Part shown: positions 42,861 through 50,801 of the stretch, piece after piece
Layout of the letters: the number at the start of each line of letters is the position of its first letter
How positions within the stretch are numbered: position 1 is the stretch's first letter
Assembly (NCBI RefSeq): GCF_030811455.1
Contig: NZ_JAUSQU010000001.1
Coordinates: 7,316,001 to 7,380,000 of the forward strand
DNA: 64,000 nt
DNA from: Streptosporangium lutulentum
GTDB taxonomy: Bacteria; Actinomycetota; Actinomycetes; Streptosporangiales; Streptosporangiaceae
Direction: 5' to 3'
Notes under the pieces: model-generated
What the model was told of the DNA's origin: nothing
Database searches by the model: none
The model's input: the letters and a program-made list of their open reading frames with translations, nothing else
Program-made: the position numbers and the translations under genes

Positions 42861-44891
42861 TCAACCGGCAATGGATTGGTAGATACCACGGTAGGTCTCG
42901 GCAATGCGGCTCCAGGTGCGCTTGGACGCCACTTCAGCCCGTCCGGCCTCACCCATCGCGGCCCGCCGCTCCGGATCGTCACGCAGTCCCGCGATCGCCT
43001 TGGCGAGCGCCTCGGGGTCACCCGCGGGCACCAGAAGCCCGGCCCCGTCTGAACCCACGAGCTCCGACAGGGCAGGCAGATCGCTCAGTACGACCGGCTT
43101 GCCGAGAGCCATCGCCTCGACCGGTTTCAATGGTGTAACAAGTCGGCAGACTCGCAGGTCCTCGCGCGGGCAGACGAAGATGTCGATGGCCGCCTGCGCC
43201 TGCAGCGCCTCCTCGGGACCGACCCTGCCGGGCAGGATCGCGATGTCCCCCAGCCCCAGTTCCTCGACCTGCTCCAGCAGCGCCGCCCGCTCCACGCCGT
43301 CGCCGACGAGCAGCACCTTGACCGGCGCGCCCTGGTCCCGCAGGAGCGCGGCAGCGTTGATCATGGTCGCGAAGCCCTCGTAGGCCACGATGCTCGACAC
43401 GGAGCCCATGACGATCTCGCCGGGCTCGATGCCGTAGGCGGCGCGGAACGCCGCTCCGTCGTACTCCGCGACCAGCAACGAGTCGTCCACGGCGTTGGGC
43501 GCCAGGAAGATCTTCTCTCTCGGCACGCCCCGCTCGACGATCTCGGCGGCCATGGTCTCCGCGAGGGTGACCACGGCGTCGGCGGAGCGCATGATGAACG
43601 CCTCGCGGTCACGCTGGAGCACGTGCCGCTGGCTGCCGATGCGCTTGGGGTCGCGGGACGCCCAGGTCTCCTCCAGGAAGCCCCGGACCTCGTAGACCAT
43701 CGGCGTGCCGGTACGCTCGCGCACGGCGAGCGCCACCGAGCCGTTGCGGTGGTCGGTCGCGGCGTGCAGCACCTGCGGCCGGAGCGTCCTGACCAGCTCG
43801 GTCACCTCGCCGGCGCCCCGGATCATCCGGCCCTGGCTCTCGAAGGGCACCTCGCCGCTCGGGATCAGGCGGTGGTAGGGGGTCCCGTCGATCTCCTCGT
43901 ACGGCGTGGCGTCGGCGTGGCCCTGCATCATCGGCCAGCCCCAGCTGGTCACGACGTGCGGGTCCAGCCCGAGGGCCCTCTGCGCGGTGACGATCCGGTG
44001 CGTGCGCACGGTGTATCCGGCCTGCGTGTACGGCAGGGCGTTGGTGACACAGTGCAGCACCCGGCCCGCGATCCGCTCGCCGACGATCACCTTCGCCTTG
44101 GGCGGGATCGGGTTCGGCTGGATGGAGGCCAGCTCACCGGCGTAGTAGAGGGCACGGCGCTTGATGAACGGGTATCGGGTGTGCGCCTGGAGCACCGCGG
44201 CGGCCTCGGTCATCCGGCCGGCGTCGAAGTGCGCCTTCGCGTCGTCCCACGGTCCCCGCACGAGACGCATGCCGAGCTTGCGAACGACGATCTTGGCCCG
44301 GCGCGCGACGGGCCAGGCGAAACGACCCACGACGGGACGCACCCGCGGCGGAAGTGTCTCCGCGGCCGCCTGCGCCACCCGCATCGGATCGGACTTGACC
44401 TTCGTCGCCACCACGCGGGAGACGATCACCGGGTGCCGGGCGAACCCCTTGATGAGTCCGCGCAGGCCGGCGCGGGCCGACTTCGCGGAAACCGGATTCG
44501 CCGCAGCCGGGACCGCCTCCGGCGGGACCGGAACGGACTCCGCCGAAACGGGAGCGGACTCCGGCGCGGTGGGCTCCGGTGCGACCGGAACGGTCTCCGG
44601 CGCGGCGGAGGCGGGCTCCGCGGAAACCGGGGCGGGCTCTGCCGGAACGGGCTCGGGGAGAGCCGGAACGGGCTTGTCTGACACCAGCGCGGGCTCCTGT
44701 GAATCTGAAACGGGTTTCGCCGAAGCCGGAACGGGCTCGGCCGAATCCGAAGCGGACGTCGCCGAAACCGGAAGAACGGCCTCTGGGGGAACGGGAACCG
44801 ACTTCGGTGAATCTGGTACGGACTCCGCTGAAGCTGGAACCGATTTCACTGAAACCACGGGGGAGTATGGCCTGTTGGCATCGGATACCAC
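42861..44891 (-). CDS. Glycosyltransferase with long Pro/Ala/Glu-rich N-terminal tail
   Basis: The 676-aa protein has a low-complexity N-terminal region (about 8-145) of SAEPVPA-like hexapeptide blocks. A GT-B catalytic part (about 270-676) follows, with QAGYTVRTHRIVTAQRALG, VYEVRGFLEETWASRD, KIFLAPNAVDDSLL and the donor motif PLKPVEAMALGKPVVLSDLP. It should be a family 4 retaining transferase. The GTG at 44891 is preferred because TACGGT lies 6 nt upstream and a longer frame would overlap the divergent epimerase gene. The tail may be a membrane- or partner-tethering linker. Confidence 0.82.
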   Translation of the reverse strand: MVSDANRPYSPVVSVKSVPASAESVPDSPKSVPVPPEAVLPVSATSASDSAEPVPASAKPVSDSQEPALVSDKPVPALPEPVPAEPAPVSAEPASAAPETVPVAPEPTAPESAPVSAESVPVPPEAVPAAANPVSAKSARAGLRGLIKGFARHPVIVSRVVATKVKSDPMRVAQAAAETLPPRVRPVVGRFAWPVARRAKIVVRKLGMRLVRGPWDDAKAHFDAGRMTEAAAVLQAHTRYPFIKRRALYYAGELASIQPNPIPPKAKVIVGERIAGRVLHCVTNALPYTQAGYTVRTHRIVTAQRALGLDPHVVTSWGWPMMQGHADATPYEEIDGTPYHRLIPSGEVPFESQGRMIRGAGEVTELVRTLRPQVLHAATDHRNGSVALAVRERTGTPMVYEVRGFLEETWASRDPKRIGSQRHVLQRDREAFIMRSADAVVTLAETMAAEIVERGVPREKIFLAPNAVDDSLLVAEYDGAAFRAAYGIEPGEIVMGSVSSIVAYEGFATMINAAALLRDQGAPVKVLLVGDGVERAALLEQVEELGLGDIAILPGRVGPEEALQAQAAIDIFVCPREDLRVCRLVTPLKPVEAMALGKPVVLSDLPALSELVGSDGAGLLVPAGDPEALAKAIAGLRDDPERRAAMGEAGRAEVASKRTWSRIAETYRGIYQSIAG
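44460..44870 (-). repeat. Coding repeats of SAEPVPA-type in glycosyltransferase gene
   Basis: Degenerate in-frame repeats of roughly 18-24 bp, of the type GCCGAAACCGGAACGGACTC on the plus strand, encode alternating Ser/Ala/Glu/Pro/Val blocks in the N-terminal tail. Confidence 0.65.
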
Positions 44892-44897
44892 GCCGTG

Positions 44898-44903
44898 ACC
44901 GTA
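44898..44903 (-). promoter_or_regulatory. -10 hexamer of leaderless promoter for glycosyltransferase gene
   Basis: TACGGT on the minus strand ends 6 nt before the GTG at 44891. The divergent epimerase gene starts only 57 bp away, so the two promoters share this short spacer. Confidence 0.45.
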
Positions 44904-44947
44904 CCATAGGCAACGTTTGCCCCACTGCCGTATGAAAGGCGAGGTCA

Positions 44948-46117
44948 ATGAGGGACTTTGGTCCTCCGGGTACTGCCCCGGGCCCTGAAAATCCCCTCGT
45001 CCTGCACGTCCTCGGCGCGCGGCCCAACTTCCCGAAGGCCGCTCCCGTGGTGCGCGCTCTCGCCGCGCTGGGGGTGAGACAGGGCATCGTCCACACCGGT
45101 CAGCACTACGACGCGCTCATGTCGGACGTGTTCTTCGCCGATCTCGGCCTTCCCGAGCCGATCGCCAATCTGGGCGTCGGATCCGGCTCGCACGCGCGCC
45201 AGACGGCCGCCCTGCTGATCGGCCTTGAGGATGTCGTGCTTGAGCACGCGCCCTCGCTGGTCGTCGTCTACGGCGACGTGAACTCGACGCTGGCCGCGAT
45301 CATGGTCTGCTCCAAGCTCCACATCCCGACCGCGCACGTCGAGGCGGGCCTGCGCTCCTTCGACCGGGAGATGCCCGAGGAGGTCAACCGGGTCGTCACC
45401 GACGCCCTCTCCGACATCCTCTTCGCCACCTCGCCGGACGCGCTCTCGCATCTGGCGGCCGAGGGCGTGGATCCGGCGCGGGTCCATCTCGTCGGCAACC
45501 CGATGATCGACAGCCTGTTCTCCGCGCTGGACCGTCTCGACCCGGCCTCGGTCCGCTCGCGACTCGGGCTCCCGGAGCGGTACGGAGTGGCCACCCTGCA
45601 CCGTCCCGCCAACGTCGACGACCCGGCTTCCGCGAAGGAGCTGGTCGACGCCGTACTGGAGGTGAGCGAGCGCCTGCCGATCGTGGTGCCGATCCACCCT
45701 CGGGGCCGCGAACGCCTGGCCGAGGCGGGGCTGGTGACCGGCGGCAACCTGTCGATCATCGACCCGCTGGGCTACGTGGACTTCATGTCACTCGTGCGGG
45801 GCGCGGCCCTGGTCGTCACCGACTCCGGCGGCGTGCAGGAGGAGACGACCATGCTGGGCGTCCCCTGCCTGACCGTCCGGCCCAACACCGAGCGGCCGAT
45901 CACCATCACGCACGGCACCAACCGGCTGGTCACCCCGGCGCTGCTGCCCGCCGCCGCCGACAGGGCCCTGGCGGACGGCGCGGCGACGCCTTCCGGCGAC
46001 CTGCCCCCGCTCTGGGACGGCAAGGCCGGGCCCAGGATCGCCCGGGTGATCGAGTCCTGGCTCCGCGGCGAGAACCTCTCCCCGGCGGGGCAAGCCGTAC
46101 CGCCCAAATCCCTGTAA
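44948..46117 (+). CDS. wecB: UDP-N-acetylglucosamine 2-epimerase (non-hydrolysing)
   Basis: The 389-aa enzyme interconverts UDP-GlcNAc and UDP-ManNAc. It has VLGARPNFPKAAPVVRAL, HTGQHYD, the active-site region VYGDVNSTLA, HVEAGLRSFDREMPEEVNR and VTDSGGVQEE with allosteric/active-site residues, all hallmarks of WecB. GAGG precedes the ATG at 44948. It is divergent from the long glycosyltransferase and followed on the same strand by another one, so it supplies precursor to the surrounding glycan locus. Confidence 0.94.
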   Translation: MRDFGPPGTAPGPENPLVLHVLGARPNFPKAAPVVRALAALGVRQGIVHTGQHYDALMSDVFFADLGLPEPIANLGVGSGSHARQTAALLIGLEDVVLEHAPSLVVVYGDVNSTLAAIMVCSKLHIPTAHVEAGLRSFDREMPEEVNRVVTDALSDILFATSPDALSHLAAEGVDPARVHLVGNPMIDSLFSALDRLDPASVRSRLGLPERYGVATLHRPANVDDPASAKELVDAVLEVSERLPIVVPIHPRGRERLAEAGLVTGGNLSIIDPLGYVDFMSLVRGAALVVTDSGGVQEETTMLGVPCLTVRPNTERPITITHGTNRLVTPALLPAAADRALADGAATPSGDLPPLWDGKAGPRIARVIESWLRGENLSPAGQAVPPKSL

Positions 46118-46180
46118 AGCGGCTAATTAGGTACGGCCGAAGCCGTACCCTGGCACGACCCCGGACAAAGGCGAGCCCTC

Positions 46181-48238
46181 ATGAGTGAAGAGACCCCCGA
46201 AGAGCCGAAGTACCACCGTCTCGGGCCGATCAACTGGTTGCCCGAGGAGCGCAAGGTCGTCGAGCGCTTCGAGGAGCGTGTCCGGGACCTGGAGCGGCGG
46301 CTCGCCATCGCCGAGGCCCGGGCCGACTACGCCCAGTGGAAGCTGGAGTCCACCAAGGTCCAGCGTCCCTACCGGGTGGCCGAGGTCCTGACCACGGCCA
46401 AGGGGGCGGGCGTCGTGGCGCTGCCGGGCAAGCTGCGCTCGGCGATGCAGACGCGCAAGGGGCCCAAGCCGCCCCGGCCGGTCGCCGAGGTGATCGAGGA
46501 GCTGGACCACCGGGGTCCGTCCGTGGACGTGCCGCAGGTGAAGTGGCCGGCGGGACCGGTCACGCGTCCCGACATGAAGGTCGCCGTCATCCTGGACGAC
46601 TTCTCCCGGATGGCGTTCAAGTACGAGTGGAACCAGATCGAGTTCGGGCTCCGCGACTGGCCGGAGATCTTCGCCGAGAACCGGCCCGAGCTGCTGTTCG
46701 TGGAGTCGGCCTGGCACGGCAACCAGGGCCGCTGGCGCTACCAGATGACCGGGAACAACGCCCCCAAGCCGGAGCTGCGCGCCCTGATCGACTGGTGCCG
46801 CGCCGAGGGGATCCCCACGATCTTCTGGAACAAGGAAGACCCGCCGAACTTCGACTTCTTCATCGACACGGCCAAGCTGTTCGACCACGTCTTCACCTGC
46901 GACGGCGACATGGTGCCCCGCTACCGCGAGGTGCTGGGACACGACCGGGTCGACGTCCTGCAGTTCGCGGCCCAGCCCCGGGTGCACAACCCGATCCAGG
47001 AGAAGCGCGGACGGCTGCACGACGTGGTCTTCGCGGGCATGTACTTCAGGGACAAGCACCCGGAGCGCCGCGAGCAGATGGAGACCGTCCTCGCCCCGAT
47101 CCGCGAGCTCGGCCTGCACATCTTCGCCCGCAACGGCACCGTGGACGAGAAGTACGCCTGGCCCGCCGAGTACGTCCCGCACATCGTGGGCGAGCTCCCC
47201 TACGACCAGATGCTGGCCGCGTACAAGATGTACAAGGTCTTCCTCAACGTGAACTCGGTCCTCGACTCCCCGACCATGTGCGCCCGCCGGGTCTTCGAGC
47301 TGTCGGCCTGCTCGACCTCGATCGTCTCCGGCTGGTCCCGTGCCATCGAGGAGACCTTCGGCTCGCTGATCCCGATCGCCCACGACGAGCTGGAGTCCTA
47401 CAACCAGGTCCTGCACCTGATCAACAGTCCCGAGCTCCGCGCCCGCCAGGGGCACCTGGCCATGCGCGAGGTCTTCGACAAGCACCTGTTCACCCACCGC
47501 GTGGACCAGATCCTCCAGGTCCTCGGCAGGCCCGTCGAACCCCGGACCCGGTCGATCTCCGTGGTGCTGCCCACCAACCGCGCCTCCCAGCTTGAGCACG
47601 CGATCGCCTCGGTGGCCCGCCAGACCCACCAGCCCCTCCAGCTCGTGATGGTCCTGCACGGCCTCGACATCGACCCCGTCGTCGTCGCCGACAAGGCCCG
47701 GATGGCCGGCATCATCGACGTCACGGTCCTGGCCGCCGACTCCTCGCTCTCCCTCGGCGCCTGCCTCAACATGGGCATCGCCGCCGCCGAGGGCGAGCTG
47801 GTCGCCAAGATGGACGACGACAACCTCTACGGCGCGCACTACCTGTCCGACCTGGCCCGCGCCTTCGACTACTCCGACGCCGAACTCGTCGGCAAGGGCG
47901 CCCACTACGCCTACTTCGAGGGCACCAACACCACGATGCTCCGCATGCCGGGCCTGGAGCATCGCTACGCCTGGCTGGTGCAGGGCGGCACCTTCCTCGG
48001 CAAGACCGACATGTTCCGCCACTACGGCTTCGAGGACGTCACGCGGGGCGAGGACACCCGCATGGTCCGGCAGCTCAAGGAGGACCGGGTCAAGATCTAC
48101 TCCGCCGACCGGTTCAACTTCGTCTACTGGCGCAGCGGCGACCCCGCGATGCACACCTGGCAGCCCGACGACCACAAGCTCACCCGCGGCGCGCAGTTCT
48201 CCTTCGTCGGCCACCCCGAAGACCACGTCATGATCTGA
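46181..48238 (+). CDS. Two-domain glycosyltransferase (CgeB-like plus family 2 GT-A)
   Basis: The 685-aa protein opens with a charged coiled coil (about 20-60). The middle (about 130-455) resembles CgeB/Glyco_trans_1_2 proteins: VAVILDDFSRMAFKYEW, FVESAWHGNQGRWRYQM and FELSACSTSIVSGWS. The C-terminal part (about 460-680) is a GT-A family 2 domain: ISVVLPTNRASQLEHAIASV, metal motif KMDDDN and GEDTRMVRQL. One chain could thus add two sugars, as in teichoic-acid or capsule polymerases. No membrane segment is seen. It follows wecB by 63 bp. Confidence 0.85.
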   Translation: MSEETPEEPKYHRLGPINWLPEERKVVERFEERVRDLERRLAIAEARADYAQWKLESTKVQRPYRVAEVLTTAKGAGVVALPGKLRSAMQTRKGPKPPRPVAEVIEELDHRGPSVDVPQVKWPAGPVTRPDMKVAVILDDFSRMAFKYEWNQIEFGLRDWPEIFAENRPELLFVESAWHGNQGRWRYQMTGNNAPKPELRALIDWCRAEGIPTIFWNKEDPPNFDFFIDTAKLFDHVFTCDGDMVPRYREVLGHDRVDVLQFAAQPRVHNPIQEKRGRLHDVVFAGMYFRDKHPERREQMETVLAPIRELGLHIFARNGTVDEKYAWPAEYVPHIVGELPYDQMLAAYKMYKVFLNVNSVLDSPTMCARRVFELSACSTSIVSGWSRAIEETFGSLIPIAHDELESYNQVLHLINSPELRARQGHLAMREVFDKHLFTHRVDQILQVLGRPVEPRTRSISVVLPTNRASQLEHAIASVARQTHQPLQLVMVLHGLDIDPVVVADKARMAGIIDVTVLAADSSLSLGACLNMGIAAAEGELVAKMDDDNLYGAHYLSDLARAFDYSDAELVGKGAHYAYFEGTNTTMLRMPGLEHRYAWLVQGGTFLGKTDMFRHYGFEDVTRGEDTRMVRQLKEDRVKIYSADRFNFVYWRSGDPAMHTWQPDDHKLTRGAQFSFVGHPEDHVMI

Positions 48239-48608
48239 GCCCGCACGGGTCCGAAGGCCGGGTCAACGGACCGGGACCTCCAAGCGGCAGCCGTACGGCC
48301 ATGCCGGTTTCGCCCTGTCCGCAGGTGTGGTGCGGAGGCTCCCACGGACCGGGCAGGGCGCGGCCGTCCGCGGAGGAACACGGCCCGGCGCCTCGGAACC
48401 GCCCGTCGAGTTCGTAGCGGCAGGCGGTCCGCTCGTACGGACTCGCGCGATCGCGGCGGTGTGCTCTGTCGAAGAGATCCAGCGCCGGTCATGGTGACGC
48501 CGCCGGGCCCGGGCCCGGCGAGCCCACTACCGGCGCAGATCTCGACCGTTCTCTCAAAGGGTCGCTGAAGGACCAGCGGCTGGGGATCACCCGTGGCCGA
48601 AGCCCGAG
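48239..48608. other. Gene-free spacer after glycan locus
   Basis: Nothing firm is visible in these 370 bp. On the minus strand one frame (about 48487 down to the stop at 48228) reads protein-like, with four Cys residues and PHHTCGQGETGMAVRLPL, but it begins directly after a stop and has no start codon. It may be a decayed gene end or chance in GC-rich DNA. Confidence 0.4.
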
Positions 48609-49810
48609 TTAGGCGTGGCGGTCGCCGCAGTCGCCCCCGCTCCGGTCCGCGTCGACCTTGACCTGCGTACCGATCTTCTGTCCGGTCGCGAGAGCGCTCC
48701 GGTCCTCGCGGCGCTGTCCGCGGTCACCGGGTTTCAGCGTCCGGGATGTCGTCGAGCATGCGCAGCCCAGGCCGACGCGCTGGATCAGCAGTGCGGTGCT
48801 GGGGTCGAGCCGGGCCGTGCCCCGGAAGGTGGCGAAGACGCGGTGCACACCGATGGGGAGGGCTCTGACGATCAGTCTGGCGTGGCCGTCGGCGTCGAGC
48901 GGGGCCGTGCCCAGCATCAAATCGTCGGTGGAGAAGGCCACCAAGCCGGTGGGAATCGTCGCGTCAGACGGGGTCACCGTCGCGGTGAAGACGATCGGAC
49001 CGCTGTTCACCGAGGCACACGGGGAGGTCAGCGTGGTCGTCGTCGTGGCCGTTCCACATGGCGAGACGGCGGGCCTGGTGACGGTGTTGGTGTCCAGGGT
49101 GACGGCGCCGTTGCGGGCCAGGGCGCGGCCGTTGACGGTCACGCCGGTGGTCACCGTGATCGAGGTCAGCGCGAGGATGTTCCCGGTGAGGCTGGAGTTG
49201 GTTCCCAGCGTGGCCGAGCTGCCGAGCTGCCGACCTGCCAGAAGACGTTGCTCGCCTGGGCTCCCCCGGTGAGGGTCACCGTGCTGGCGGACGCGGTGAC
49301 GAGGGTGGAGGCCGCCTGGAAGACGAAGACCGTGTTCGGGTCTCCCTGCGCGTTGAGGGTCAGGTTCCCGGTGATCCCGAAGGTGCCCGCGGCGGAGGTG
49401 TAGACCCCTGGCGTCACGGTGGTCCCGCCGAGTTCCGTCGGCACGGTGGCGGCAGGAGTCCGAGCGGCGGCATCGTCGTAGGCGGCGGTCAGGTCGACCT
49501 GGGCCTGCGCGGCGTCGGCGTCGGCCGCATGGATGGTTCCGTTCACGGTGCCGGGCGGAAAGCCGGTCACCGCCGTGCCCGGGCTCAGCCCGAGGTTCCC
49601 GGTGACCACGGTGGAACCGGTGTTGGTGACGGTGCTCCCAGCCAGAACCGCGAAGTCCGCGGCCGTGCCGAGCACCACCGGTGCCGCCGCACTCGCGGCA
49701 TGTGGCGTCGCGACGAGAGCCCCCATCGCGGCCACGACGGTGAGAACTCCCGCCAGCCAGGAACGGACGATATTCGGCGGCGCAGCGTAAGGGCGACGAG
49801 CGCCTACCAT
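48609..49810 (-). pseudogene. Ice-binding (DUF3494) domain protein, frameshifted
   Basis: Frame 1 (49810 downward) encodes a signal peptide (SWLAGVLTVVAAMGALVATP then ASAA) and a DUF3494 domain: LGTAADFAVLAGSTVTNTGS, VTGNLGLSPGTAVTGFPPG, SNVFWQVGSS. It then breaks into SAARPRWE and stops. The expected continuation (SSATLGTNSSLTGNILALTS then VTVNGRALARNGAVTLDTN and an Ig-like domain) is intact in another frame to the TAA at 48609. Two tandem copies of the 8-mer GAGCTGCC (49216-49231, plus strand) lie at the break; losing one restores a 397-aa frame. The product would be secreted and surface-bound, for ice binding or adhesion. GGAGA precedes the ATG. Confidence 0.85.
49216..49231 (-). repeat. 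8-bp tandem duplication causing the frameshift
   Basis: GAGCTGCCGAGCTGCC is two perfect copies, followed by a third near-copy GACCTGCC (49232-49239). The family sequence needs only one of the two perfect copies. The short tandem array is a natural site for replication slippage. Confidence 0.85.
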
Positions 49811-50183
49811 AACATTCTCCTTTTATTCCGATATTTAGCAGTTCAGGCATATTGTCGATGATGAACCAACCCTTCCGACTTTACTGAGCGACAGCGTCAT
49901 ATTCGCCATACGACATACGCACAGATCCCAGTCGCGCATATTCGCCCGTCTTATATGCGAAAAATGGGATGCGATCTGCAATGTTCCATACAATAAGAAT
50001 CTTTTTCGCATCATGTTGGCCGATATTGATATATCGAGACGTCGGTCAATACTCCGGCGACGTCTGAGATCAGGATCGGAATCCGAGATACCGCGCTCGA
50101 AAACGGGCACGCATTTGTTTAGGTCGAACACGCCGGGTAGAGCGACGAGTGCCCCACCATCGCTAAAGAGAGGGAGTCCGACC
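49811..50183. other. A+T-rich gene-free spacer
   Basis: No gene is supported. These 373 bp are by far the most A+T-rich of this part of the window. Dyads are visible, for example CGCATAT/ATATGCG around 49946-49970 and GACGTC repeated near 50039 and 50060. It must hold the promoters of the divergent ice-binding gene and PRC-barrel gene. Confidence 0.45.
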
Positions 50184-50528
50184 ATGATCGAGAACATGTG
50201 GGACTACAACCCCCAGGCGCACAGCGACGACCAGATGCTGGACCTGGTCGGGTACGACGTCGAGACCACCGACGGCAAGATCGGTTCGGTGGACGAAGAG
50301 AACAACGTGGTGGGCGACAGCTATATCGTCGTCGACACGGGATTCTGGATTTTCGGCAAGAAAGTCGTGCTGCCCGCCGGCACGGTGCACCGGGTGGATC
50401 CCCAGGAGCGCAAAATCTATGTGGCCCGCACCAAGGAAGAGATCAAGAACGCTCCGGAGTTCGATGAGGAAACCTACAAGGAGCCCGGCTACCGCGACAG
50501 TCTCGGCAGTTACTACGGCACGCTGTAG
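50184..50528 (+). CDS. PRC-barrel domain protein
   Basis: The 114-aa soluble protein contains a PRC-barrel beta domain: LVGYDVETTDGKIGSVDEEN (the GxxVxxxDGxxG pattern), then SYIVVDTGFWIFGKKVVLPAGTVHRVD, where the last phrase marks the end of the barrel. PRC-barrels occur in RimM and photosynthetic reaction centres; small stand-alone ones like this are often linked to stress response. GGGAG precedes the ATG. A strong hairpin ends the gene, so it is monocistronic. Confidence 0.85.
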   Translation: MIENMWDYNPQAHSDDQMLDLVGYDVETTDGKIGSVDEENNVVGDSYIVVDTGFWIFGKKVVLPAGTVHRVDPQERKIYVARTKEEIKNAPEFDEETYKEPGYRDSLGSYYGTL

Positions 50529-50540
50529 TCGTTAACCGCC

Positions 50541-50572
50541 AATGGGCTCTTCTTCTCCAGGAAGAGCCCATT
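50541..50572 (+). terminator. Hairpin terminator after PRC-barrel gene
   Basis: AATGGGCTCTT (50541-50551) and AAGAGCCCATT (50562-50572) form a perfect 11-bp stem with a 10-nt loop, 12 bp after the stop codon. Confidence 0.8.
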
Positions 50573-50801
50573 GTGCACCCGTCAATCTTTTCATGACCAT
50601 CCGAGGGTGCGCCCCTGCCGCCTCAGGGGCGGGATCCACGATCTCTCCCGTACACCACGTGAAAGGACGCGCCCCAACTCCCCGGCTCGAACTTTCTCAC
50701 GCCGATATGCCCCATCCCCATCCGTCGAGAATGACAAAGAACCGGCAGATCAGCGGAATCCCGGGCGCAAACGGGGCTGGAGCCGGTACGGCGGCCGGGT
50801 G

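Noticed and set aside
48228-48487. Protein-like minus-strand frame with four cysteines
   Set aside because: It starts right after a stop codon with no usable start and I cannot tie it to a family; mentioned only in the spacer entry.
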